Source of the DNA: Trichoplax sp. H2
Lineage: Eukaryota > Placozoa > Uniplacotomia > Trichoplacea
Direction: 5' to 3'
NCBI GenBank assembly: GCA_003344405.1
Contig: NOWV01000131.1
Span: 1 to 64,000, forward strand
DNA length: 64,000 bases
The translations under genes and the position numbers were made by a program. Below, piece by piece: positions 38,454 to 50,818 of this stretch (its first letter is position 1; the number at the start of each line of letters is the position of its first letter). The notes under the pieces are model-generated. The model searched no databases. It was not told where the DNA came from and saw only the letters and a program-made list of their open reading frames with translations.

Positions 38454-41400
38454 TTAACACCTCAATCCATGTATTCTTTCTAAATCTGCGATTAACTGTT
38501 TCTTTTCTTCTTCTGGCAAGAAACACGAACGCGCTGCATTGAATGCCTGTAAATTAAAGTGAAATCAACGCAATTAAGAGATTATATAAATATCAGAAAT
38601 TCACTAGATATTATGTAAGAAAGATAAATTAATCATACACAAAATAGTACAATCGTTATTGCACTACACTACTTATACAGGAATATGGCATTAATTTACC
38701 GCTCGGGTTAATATTGGTATATCATAACCCCAATCATTGTAAACCAAATCATATTCATCGGCAACTCCAACATTGCAAGACAGCGAACAATCACAATTTA
38801 AGGAAAAGTTTAAGCCTTGATCGATAAACCTAAAATTTTAAACGTAGATTATAAGCAATATAGGTGCGTACGACAGAGACGTAGAATACAACTGATTATC
38901 AATTATATCAAAGATGATTAACCGCTTAGCTGGATGGCCAGTAAAACTATGACATGAACCCGTAAGTAAACTAGAAGTTGGACAAAGCTAAAAGTAAAAA
39001 GCGAGTATAAAATTGTTAAAACAATCCTTTAATTCAGGAAAAGTAATTTAATTCTATTTCTAACTTCAAGATGAATTTTTTCATTTTTGACTCTGTTAAA
39101 CAATTTTTCATCCTCTACCAAATGATATCCGTGACCTATTCTCTCAGCACTTAGCCAATCCAAGCTCTATGCATTGTACATATATATAGAAGATTTGAAA
39201 ATATAAAGATTCCTGATAGCACTATTGCTCACAAACCATCCTCTACTTAATATTGACTTTCTATAACTATATCAACACAGTAATTTTAAAAAATTGTCTA
39301 CAGAATCTCATACTAAAGTGTATTCCCAATCAGTCAACCAACATCAACAATAAACTATAAAATTAAATAAGGATAATCTGATGTTTCGATTTGGTATTCA
39401 TGTATAATCCTTAACTGATACCTGACGGATGCTTTCAGCTGGACCTGCCTCTCCCGCATGAGCGGTCCTATGAATACCGAATTTTTTGACTTCCTACATA
39501 ATGTATTTATAAGCATAACATTTTTCATGATGCAAATGATTACCAGTATAAAAATGACTCGCTCAACCTTCTACACGTCTGGTATCCTGAGAGCTATTGT
39601 AAATTTGTAATAATAACACCAACAACGAAAATTTACCTGAAAGGCTTTGACAAATTCATCATCGGGTTTAATAGGATAATTTCCTTCATCTCCAGCTAAA
39701 TCAATACCAACAACTCCTTTTCCATGAAATTTTTTGCATAATTCAGCTGTTTTTGCCGATAATTCTAGACAGTGAAATATGCAGACCTAATTCAGTTATC
39801 GTAGCTTATCGTAATAATAGTTAATCTTTAAAATCTATCTCTATGCATCAATAAACCATCTAGATTACAACGTTTGATACCACTCAGTTTTTAACTAGTT
39901 TATAATTTAGTTAGTGTAATCTACTTTAGCACTTCATTGTCTAGCAGTGCAATATCGATACTGAATATGAGTTAAAACAACAAATATATCGAAGTAGAGT
40001 ATAGTGAGTTACAAATACTGCATATGTATATCCCAATTATATATACATAGCAAAGGCAAACTGTTTTAAGGCTTTCAATCATCCAATGTAAAATATTTTT
40101 TCAAATGCAAGTACCTGGAAATGGTCGAATGCAGCATAGTAAGCTCCGAACGGTAATACCATAACGTCGAGACCCTTCAGCTAGGCCTTCCAGAATAACC
40201 TGCAGTGCTCCTTCATCCGTTAATTGATCGGTATTTTGAATAGTATTTGATGCTTCACTACTCAGTAGCTGGGGGGCATAACGTACTTCAGTGTACAAGA
40301 CACCTTCATTTGCTTGATCTTCACAGAATTCTATTGCACAACGTCGTAAAGCAGCAGCATCTCCTCTGTATTTGTATATATAAATACACACATACAAGAT
40401 AAATGTATCGGTTAAATATAACGACAGAAATAATCAACATTCTTAAAGAGTTTTCTCAATATTGCATCTTAGGCATGCATTAACACCTTTTGTATGATGC
40501 TAAATGAAGCGCTCATTTAATCTGTCCGAGCTAAGTTGCGATATGTGGTAGCTACTACCCATTCTTTAGCTTTAAAATTAATGAATTAAATCAATTATAT
40601 TACCTGACAACTGAAAGGAAAACGGGAAAAGGTTCAAGAAATCTTCTCAAAGATCGATCCTTTACATCTACATTCTCGCAAGATACAAGCTCCTTCAGTT
40701 GTCTTACATTGTCGAAAGGTAATTCAGCTCCTTTGTTTCTGCATTAATATCATTTTATAAAATGTACCATTCAACTTATACCATACTTGTAACGAATGAT
40801 ATAGCATATCAAGGAAAATGTAATGTATCATTAAAAATAAGTATTTATCATACGATTGAAGTCATCTTTGTACACAATTTACATGCTTGTACTTTATTAG
40901 AAATCAATTATAGCGTTACTCCAAGAAATACAAGATTTTACAATTATATAAATAACAGTATTTATTGACGTAATATTTCATCATTACCTGGCCAATTCGA
41001 TAATAGTTTCTGCCCGAATGGATCCATCCAAATGGTTATGCAACTCTACCTGTAAGGTTAGTCAATTTATAGTAAATACGGGTAAACAGTAAATTCGTAT
41101 ACTTTGATACAAATTCTTAATAAAAGTCTTGGTCATTTAAAGTCTGAATCAATGCACACAAGTGTTAAATATAGCTCAAGCATTTCAATGTAATGAAAGC
41201 ATCATGAATAGCCTTACTAATTACTTATCAATTAAAGTAAGTATTTGTAATATCAATGACTGCTATCGCAATCGTGGAGTCTCACTTGTTAGTCGATCAA
41301 GGATATTCTAGATACATAGCGATTGATTACTCGATAGTCTATCATTTAGGATTACCAATGTAGTCATTCATTAAAGTGATAGCTATAAGTCGATTATCGA

Positions 41401-42161
41401 TCGGTAGCCATTATAGATCAGTTAGAAAGTCTAGCTTGGAGTAATTATTACCACAAATAACGTACTGTATCAGCTGCCATATCGTACAGGAATAATTGCA
41501 GCTATGATACTAGGCCATTGCTATTATTAACACTGCATGTAATAATTGTACGTTACATGCATTTATCATAATCAGTCTAGCGTAATTTACAGCAGCTGCT
41601 ACTCTAAGCAATTTATACTATCACCACAGATTTAGGATTCTAGGTCATCTACGAAGCCTGTACTTGATCTAGGGTTCCGGCGAAAGCCTTTCAAATGACT
41701 ACGTACTCCATTAGGCATGATGTAATCGGCGGTCAAAATGAATTACAACACCGTACCAAAGGCTATGGCCGACAGCATGGCGTACAGACCCAAACAGTTA
41801 AAACTGAAGAGCCCTCCATCCCGCTAATTGAATCAGATTGAAATATTCTATCGGACAGATCATATTCGGTTGATATCCACCACTACGCGATTGCAGAAAA
41901 TTGTTGGAAGATTTGCTCAATCTGTTTAAAGTATTGCAAAGCAAGTCTTTGCAAGCTTGTACTATACTGTCATTCGAACTAACAGCTAGCCGTGCACCAT
42001 CATTGAAGATTATTTACGAGTCAATGTATATCGATCTATACAAGTAAATCAATGCAAATCGCCTACAAAGCAGAGACACTCAGACACACTTAAAACCTGT
42101 CTTATGCATATCAATGTTTGCTTACCTTCCATTTGAGACTATCTGGACCTCGGGATGCCAT
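38454..42161 (-). CDS. ADA: Adenosine deaminase paralogue ADA-2 with altered active site
   Basis: Exons in minus-strand order: 42126-42161, 40988-41049, 40604-40738, 40115-40365, 39637-39764, 39422-39493, 39065-39166, 38923-38987, 38700-38829, 38454-38546. These give 357 aa with the same intron phases as ADA-1. The zinc ligands and catalytic residues are kept: ELHNHLDG (His16, His18), AHAGEAG (His216, Glu219), RIGHGY (His240), and Asp297 in the last motif. That motif reads SLNCDC instead of the usual N-S/T-D-D, so the second Asp (human Asp296, which hydrogen-bonds purine N7) is Cys298. The frame is fully open and conservation elsewhere is high, so this looks like a functional but diverged paralogue, perhaps with changed substrate use; a weakly active or regulatory role is equally possible. 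Unusual GTAC arrays sit just upstream of its start. Confidence 0.93.
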
Positions 42162-42250
42162 CTTCTGAAAATGTCGAACGTTGAGGAGCTCTTTACTGCA
42201 GGACTTGCTCAATGCTCAGCTGCTCACTCTCAATTGTAGTCATTAAGGAA

Positions 42251-42297
42251 GCTACAGTACAGTATGTACTGTACAGTACTGTACTGTACTGTACCGT
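42251..42297. repeat. GTACTGTAC array upstream of ADA-2
   Basis: Consecutive TACAGTACAGTATGTACTGT and CAGTACTGTACTGTACTGTA words, about 90 bp upstream of the ADA-2 start codon. It is self-complementary and could fold. It belongs to the motif family that recurs across the window. Confidence 0.75.
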
Positions 42298-42542
42298 ATC
42301 ATGGACCACTCGAGTCAGATTATTTCCGATGGCACTCCTTCGTTCAAAAATCAAAGTTGTATTGCGTAGCTGTAGAATATTTATATATATATATGTATAT
42401 ACCCGTAGAAGGATATCTCCACATATAGAATGTATCTAGTTCGGGCCTGATTGAACTTACTCAATTATATCGTTTCAGGCTGCCATCGAAATTAATCAGA
42501 CTGTCGATGTAAATTAACTACAGTAGTCTGGTGACCGATTGA

Positions 42543-42593
42543 CCGTACCGTACCGCTTAGTACGGTACGGTACGGTACGGTACGGTACGGTAC
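42543..42593. repeat. Inverted CGTAC/GGTAC pentamer array
   Basis: Three CCGTA-type pentamers, a short CTTAG spacer, then about seven GGTAC pentamers (TACGGTACGGTACGG repeated). The two parts are reverse complements, so the array can fold into a hairpin and is also a microsatellite of period 5. It lies about 380 bp upstream of the ADA-2 start codon. Confidence 0.85.
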
Positions 42594-43788
42594 AGTTCGC
42601 TAATGAAACGGACCAGAAATGCAAAATGCAAGATGGCGAAGTTGTTGAAGTTAAAAAGTCGTATCATTATAATTCATTAGTATAGACTTGCAAGTCCCTG
42701 AGCTAGACATGATATCAAATTCTCTAGCTAAGATTTTTGATAATATCGTGCATTTTGGGTTCGCTCGAGTATTTACAGTTTGTACACAAGGCTATTTTGC
42801 AGCCTTATTTTGCAGATTTCTGTACAGCAAACTACTGATTCATCTCTTACAGCTCGTCAATTTTTTAGCTCTCTATGCTTGCACTTGTACCATCTTGCAT
42901 CATGCTTCTAAAGTAGTAAACAACTCCGTGTTACTGTACATGGGGGCGGGTGGGGGGGGCTGTTCTGGCCAGTTAATTAATTAATTAATTATACTCGTAT
43001 TACATACTGCCATATTATTATTATTATTTATTTATTTATTTATCGTATATGACATATATACTGTAGACGTACAGTAGTGTATATATAACATATAATACGT
43101 CATATACACTATTCTATTGATCCAGTAGTAGTACTACACACTGTCATCACTCTCAGACAGACGGACTTTTCTTACTCAATGAAGCCGGAAATTTCTGTAT
43201 CGAAAAAAGACTACTGTAGTTAGTATGGATCTTCCATGGCTATTTTTAAATCACTGGTACTAATTTAAGTAGCGTTTAGAATCTTACAGAACTATTTTCA
43301 ATCAGAACTTTATAACAGATAATAATATTCAATGTAGCATTACTTCATTGAGAAAATATCACTCAATCCAAAATCAACCGTCTGTATACTAAAGTACTGC
43401 CATAACGAAGTGTTGCGTAGTATATCTTGAAGAGATGACTTTGGAAATAAATGTCTGTCTGTGCAACAGTAGTTTTTCTCCTTTCCACGGCATCTACTGT
43501 AGTTCAGTTAAAACAACAAGTACAGAATGGTCGATTTCCCAATGTGATTACACTATTTTCCATGGCCAAATTTGAGTGAAAAATTAAAATTATGATTCGC
43601 TGAAATTTCTTGATAAAATAGATATGTACGGGTAGGAGTATGTCTGCAGAACATGATTACGATGATGAAATCAATGTCAATACACAAGTAAATAGTAAGA
43701 AAACTTGTTTCAATACTGTGGTATAAAGTCCTTTAGTACACACTTTGATACTTTAATCGAACTGGATTCGATCGTAATTTTAAAAATT

Positions 43789-44426
43789 AATTATTATTAT
43801 TATGTTTTGGATTTTGGATTGAAGTTGGATTGGAGTCGGATTGGACAAGATGAGTTGTCTTTGGATTTCGGAATGAATAAGAAGGAAGCGGTAAAACACT
43901 GCTGTACAGTAAAATTCTACCTCTAGAGAAAGAGACTAGTGTAATGAATTACACATACCCAATTCTCCATTTGTATCATCATTGCTCAGCGTCACTAAAT
44001 CGGGATGTATGGATTACAGTTTAGTATCAAAATTGTTAGAAATGATATTATTATAATAATATTATGACGACATCTATATTTGACACACTTTGACATGGTC
44101 TACTGAGTGTATATATATATATATATATATATTGTAGCTTGGACTACTAGAAACTGGGACTACCATACTACAGTAAATCTCTTCATTGAAGAATTAATTG
44201 AAGAGTCCCTCTCTCATTCAGAAATTTTCCCACATAAATTGATCCTACTGTTACAGTAGTCCATGACAGTAACATAATACACAAAGGAGTACACGATTTT
44301 GGCACGACAGTGATCGTAGTTGTCGCTATGCCTTCGGGGAATTCCACCTTTCTCTCCAAGCAACCAAAAATGGAAAGAATAGCTTTTCTTCGATGAAGAA
44401 TGCCTGTAGAAAGACAGGCAAAGTAA
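43789..44426. repeat. Segment duplicated at 49450-49971 (long form)
   Basis: 638 bp that recur almost unchanged at 49450-49971. Shared landmarks include TATGTTTTGGATTTTGGATT at the start, GAGTTGTCTTTGGATTTCGG, CTTCGGGGAATTCCACCTTT, and AAGACAGGCAAAGTAA at the end. This copy has an extra stretch of about 110 bp ending in a (TA)n run (44109-44132) that the other copy lacks. The other copy is an isolated contig between assembly gaps, so this may be one locus in two haplotypes. Confidence 0.85.
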
Positions 44427-44639
44427 CAGAAGACGCTGACAAAAGCAGCACTGTGCAGTAACTAAGCTATTGACGTTTTCTCGCCTGTGGCTCTATTGAG
44501 CGATTGTTATTATCGGCATGACCGACCACTGCGTCGGAAAGCCAAGCATAAGCAGATAGACAGTCGCATAAGTACATCGCATCAGGATAAATGGCATTTG
44601 GCCGACCGTGGATATATTGTCGTTTTATCAGGGAGTGGT

Positions 44640-44649
44640 CTTTCCTTTT
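44640..44649 (+). promoter_or_regulatory. Pyrimidine tract, candidate 5'TOP start of EF1-alpha copy 2
   Basis: A C followed by TTTCCTTTT, about 180 bp upstream of the start codon. It is shorter and further away than the tract of copy 1. Offered only because TOP starts are the rule for animal EF1-alpha; weak evidence. Confidence 0.2.
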
Positions 44650-44828
44650 ATACAGAAACCCAAATAAAAGATAGGATATAGGCATCAAGTCAGAGAAATT
44701 TGGGTCCTATTTGCCGCTCTCCGGTTACACGCGACTCCCTGATTGAAATACTCTACCGGTGGTTGTAGTTTTTGAGGGAAAATCCTGCAGTACCTACACT
44801 TGACTGAAATCCAATCAATCCTAGTAAA

Positions 44829-46523
<1,695 letters not shown>

Positions 46524-46892
46524 TCAATCCTAATGCCTCTACATATTTAGACTAACAAAAATAGAATAAGATAATCGTAGATAACTGTGTGTAATTGTTC
46601 CATTTTCGTTGTGCTGTACTGATGTTATATACAGGCCTGAGGGTAAATTGATTTGTCTTCAGTTCGACAGAGTTATCAATAAAAAAGTACTGCGATAGTC
46701 TTTCGTATTGAATAAATGAGAATCTATCGTTTCTGACTGCTTGTCATTTACCAAATTATATTGGAGTTCGCAAAGTCACTAAAACTTGTATAGTTATCAA
46801 TTGATTTGTGATCATTTAATCTACTGTACTCTAGTCAACTTGTAGACGTATTCTATGAAGAGCTTTTCATGCTTTGGCTACTCGAGCGCAAC

Positions 46893-47153
46893 GATCGTAG
46901 TAAAATCAATCAATGTGAATGATAGATATAATTAAGTGCGTTAATCAGTATTAGCCACTTGTAAATTATGTATAAAGTATTATTCATTTAATAGAATTTG
47001 CACTATTAATTATTCGTTAACATATCAATAGTGCAAATTATATTAAACGAATAATTGTCTATACGTAATTTACAAGTCGATAGATAATACTGATTAACGC
47101 ATTTAATTAATTATATACTGTATATCATCCACATTGATTGATTTTACTACGAT
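46893..47153. mobile_element. Foldback element: 260-bp long inverted repeat
   Basis: Left arm 46893-47006 and right arm 47028-47153 are near-perfect reverse complements for about 115-125 bp, with a loop of about 21 nt. Matching blocks include ATCGTAGTAAAATCAATCAA, GCGTTAATCAGTATTA, ACTTGTAAATTA and ATTTGCACTAT. The paralogous flank of EF1-alpha copy 1 has no such hairpin near the equivalent point (GAGCGCAATGAT), so it looks inserted. It fits a MITE or foldback element without coding capacity; no clear target-site duplication is seen. Confidence 0.75.
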
Positions 47154-47305
47154 GTTCAGTACAGTTCTTACGTCGTGTGATTATGATACAGTATAAGTAA
47201 GCATTATGTGTAAGAGTACGCTTAAAGTGTCGCACTGTCATAATAGCTTACAATTTCCTTATCGTCGCTCTTAATACTCTGCCTTTTAATGAACTACTGG
47301 TTAAT

Positions 47306-47613
47306 GAATTGATCGTTAACACAATCTACGAGCTAATAATTGTAGGCCTAAATTAAACGTACAAGAAATCACAAAAGGTATCTGCTGGTAGAGCACCCTT
47401 GGTGATACAGTAGTTCTAGAGATATAACGAACGACAAAATAACTACTAATCTATCTAATGAATTGATCGTTAACACAATCTACGAGCTAATAATTGTAGG
47501 CCTAAATTTAACGTACGAGAAATCACAAAAGGCATCTGCTGGTAGAGCACCCTTGGTGATACAGTAGTTCTAGAGATATAACGAACGACAAAATAACTAC
47601 TAATCTATCCAAT
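47306..47613. repeat. Two-copy 154-bp tandem duplication
   Basis: Copies at 47306-47459 and 47460-47613 start GAATTGATCGTTAACACAAT and differ at only about five positions, so the duplication is young. Each contains CTGCTGGTAGAGCACCCTTG followed about 30 nt on by AGTTCTAGAGAT, which loosely resembles the A and B boxes of a tRNA gene, but no cloverleaf can be drawn. Confidence 0.92.
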
Positions 47614-48602
47614 TAATTATTAGACTCCTTTAAACTATTCAAGCAACATAATTCGTATTGACTTTCATAACATGATGCAAAGCACTGCGCTATAGTTTAC
47701 ACGACAGTACTGAATCATATATAAGCAGCAACAACAGAACTAGTACAGTGGGCAAGCTAAACATGCAATTATCGCTTAATTAGAGTCTAATGATTATTGC
47801 CAATGTTGCATCGTAGACGTGCTGTAATTCTTGATAACTCTACTAAACTAGCTATCGTACATAATCTTCTACACAGTATTTTCAGATTTAATACTCGTCT
47901 ATTTCATCATTAAACACATTGTCTTGGTATTACATAATCCTTATCATGGCGTACGCTGATGTTTATATAGCTATTTAGCACAGTATAAACTACAAACATA
48001 CGTTGCCAGTATTCGTATATGTATTCCTAGAAATATACTAAAACTAATTTTAGGTGAAAATTAGCCAAAAACAGTTAGATTAAATCTCTAGAGTCAAATT
48101 TAAATGCAAACATACTCGTATATAAATCATATTTCAACTAGTCAGTAAGTTAACTTGACAACTTCAAAAATATTCCCATGTAGTTGCCGTATCATTTAAT
48201 AACCAGGCTATAGTTTACAAGATCACAGTAGCTATAGTTACTACTATCGATACTACACTATCTATCATTTAGATTGGGTAACAGTGGTAGGGCATAATTA
48301 GTACAACCAGTTAATGTTCTTATGTACTGTAATATGGTACATTTATTGCAACAGCTACTAACGACTTTGATTTTGCTTACATTAATTTCTCTTATTATAC
48401 TGTAGATGTATAGAATAATCAAGTAACGCTTGCCTTTTAAGAATATGGCGATTTCCACATCATATAGTTTTAAAATTATGATTGGTGTACATTAGTCATT
48501 GTAGATATTAGCCCTTTCGTACTGTAGGTATCTTCTAACTCGCTCATTAATTGCTGTCTTTTATCCTTTAGTAGGAATGAAAAAGAAACTGTACTAAAGA
48601 CT

Positions 48603-49429
48603 AACCATACATACAGATATAACAATAATTTCTCATCTTTTCAAAGGTATTAAAACAAAGGTTATTTTCTAAAATTTAGAGAATGTGACTGGTGCTTAAA
48701 TAAAAGGCAAGCGGTACGAATTGCGTAAATTCAGAAGTCAATCTTTGCAAAACCTTCCGGTTAATGTTTCCCAATGATTCGCAATTCTTTAACGATGGGA
48801 TATTTACTAATTGTAACGAATTTATTAATTACCTATTATGCATTCTTAGACTCAACCGATAGAAATAACACTGCTTCAAGTAATAAGCCATCGCAAGATG
48901 TTATTAGTAGTACTTGCAGATTATGAATACTTTACCTCTATATTGGTAGTAATTCAATGTAATCCGCCTTTATATAGCCTTACAAGTGAATAACGGAACT
49001 AACGACAAACTGGTAAATATTTTCAGTTATTTAAGATTCTCTTGCGTAAACTGTAGTATGAATCCCAAATCTTTTTTGGTCTCCTTCAATATTACGAAAT
49101 TGCCGCATTTATAGCAAGAATCAAACATAACCAATTTCATAATAATATTGTTAGAAGACTTACCCGAAAAAGCTATCAAATTTTATCACCAGGTTTAATA
49201 GTATGTTCTTGTTCATACCCTTTCGTATTAATAATCACAGCTCCCTTTCCATGATGCTTTTTACATGATTTAAAAATTTCAGGAGCTAAACATGTAGCGA
49301 TTAACTTAACTAGGTGTTATCAGTATAAGATCTTTTAACGCTAGGGCAATGACAGTAGTACTTAAAAACTTTCAATGAGCTACAGTAATAAAATTGAAGA
49401 TAACAATCAAGTATTATAACGTAATATAA
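48603..49429. repeat. 827-bp segment, copy A (ends at an assembly gap)
   Basis: Starts AACCATACATACAGATATAA and ends TATTATAACGTAATATAA at base 49429, exactly where the N run begins. Copy B at 49992-50818 has the same start, end and length, with scattered substitutions (roughly 30-40 by eye) and no net indel. Confidence 0.93.
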
Positions 49430-49449
49430 NNNNNNNNNNNNNNNNNNNN
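49430..49449. other. Assembly gap (20 N)
   Basis: Run of N. It separates copy A of the 827-bp segment from the isolated 522-bp piece. Confidence 1.
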
Positions 49450-49971
49450 AATTATTATTATTATGTTTTGGATTTTGGATTGAAGTTGGATTGGAGTCGG
49501 ATTGGACAAGATGAGTTGTCTTTGGATTTCGGAATGAATAAGAAGGAAGCGGTAAAACACTGCTGTACAGTAAAATTCTACCTCTAGAGAAAGAGACTGG
49601 TGTAATGAATTACACATACCCAATTCTCCATTTGTATCATCATTGGTCAGCGTCACTAAATCGGGATGTATATATATATGTAGTAGCTTGGACTACTAGA
49701 AACTGGGACTACCATACTACAGTAAATCTCTTCATTGAAGAATTAATTGAAGAGTCCCTCATTCAGAAATTTTCCCACATAAATTGATCCTACTGTTACA
49801 GTAGTCCATGACAGTAGCATAATACACAAAGGAGTACACGATTTTGGTCCGACAGTGATAGTAGTTGTCGCTATGCCTTCGGGGAATTCCACCTTTCTCT
49901 CCAAGCAACCAAAAATGGAAAGAATAGCTTTTCTTCGATGAAGAATGCCTGTAGAAAGACAGGCAAAGTAA
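49450..49971. repeat. Isolated 522-bp contig duplicating 43789-44426
   Basis: Between two 20-N gaps. It matches 43789-44426 end to end except for an internal ~110-bp difference at the (TA)n site and a few substitutions. Its placement inside a duplicated ADA relic is probably an assembly artefact (see findings). Confidence 0.85.
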
Positions 49972-49991
49972 NNNNNNNNNNNNNNNNNNNN
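49972..49991. other. Assembly gap (20 N)
   Basis: Run of N. Copy B of the 827-bp segment begins immediately after it. Confidence 1.
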
Positions 49992-50818
49992 AACCATACA
50001 TACAGATATAACAATAATTTCTCATCTTTTCAAAGGTATTAAAATAAAGGTTATTTTCTAAAATTTAGAGAATGTGACTGATGCTTAAATAAAAGGCAAA
50101 CGGTACGAATTGTGTAAACTCAGAAGTCAATCTTTGAAAAACTTTCCGGTTAATGTTCCCCAATAATCCGCAATTCTTTAACGATAGGATATTTACTAAT
50201 TGTAACGAATTTATTAATTACTTATTATGCATTCTTAGACTCAACCGATAGAAATAACACTGCTTCAAGTAATAAGCCATCGCAAGATGTTATTAGTAGT
50301 ACTTGCAGATTATGAATACTTTACCTCTATATTGGTAGTAATTCAATGTAATCCGCCTTTATATAGCCTTACAAGTGAATAACGGAACTAACGACAAACT
50401 GGTAAATATTTTCAGTTATTTAAGATTCTCTTGCGTAAACTGTAGTATGAATCCCAAATCTTTTTTGGTCTCCTTTAATATTACGAAAATGCCGCATTTA
50501 TAGCAAGAATCAAATATAACCAATTTCATAATAATATTGTTAGAAGACTTACCTGAAAAAGCTACAAAATTTTATCATCAGGTTTAACAGCATGTTCTCG
50601 TTCATACCCTTTTGTATTAATAAACACAGCTCCCTTTCCACGATGCTTTTCACATGATTTAAAAATTTCAGGAGCTAAACATGTAGCGATTAACTTAACT
50701 AGGTGTTATCAGTCTAAGATCTTTTAACGCTAGGGCAATGACAGTAGTACTTAAAAACTTTCAATGAGCTACAGTAATAAAATTGAAGATAACAATCAAG
50801 TATTATAACGTAATATAA
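49992..50818. repeat. 827-bp segment, copy B (starts at an assembly gap)
   Basis: Second copy of 48603-49429, holding the same exon 6 and exon 5 relics of the dead ADA gene. Sequence runs on past 50818 into DNA unique to this side (GCTACAAGTATTATTTATTT), so this copy joins the true right flank while copy A joins the true left flank. Confidence 0.9.

Larger units (their letters stand above)
42162..44828. other. Intergenic, ADA-2 to EF1-alpha copy 2
   Basis: 2.7 kb between divergent genes with GTAC arrays (42251-42297 and 42543-42593), TTAA and TTTA simple repeats (about 42970-43042), an imperfect hairpin near 43045-43107, a (TA)n run and the duplicated segment 43789-44426. No gene is supported. 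Confidence 0.5.
46524..48507. other. Flank of EF1-alpha copy 2, homologous to 26570-28197
   Basis: The first ~340 bp align with the flank of EF1-alpha copy 1, including the second AATAAA (46678-46683) followed by AGTACTGCGATAGTCTTTCG. The spacing to the ADA relic is about 2.0 kb against 1.6 kb in the intact copy; the difference is roughly the size of the 260-bp hairpin and 154-bp tandem duplication found here. No gene is seen. Confidence 0.6.

Noticed and set aside
43705-43926. 73-codon open frame at the left end of the duplicated segment
   Set aside because: Its first part is missing from the second copy and its sequence (Leu-Asp-Phe-Gly repeats from GATTTTGGATT) looks like simple repeat DNA.
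47375-47425. Possible tRNA gene
   Set aside because: Box-like words are present but no acceptor, anticodon or T stem can be paired.
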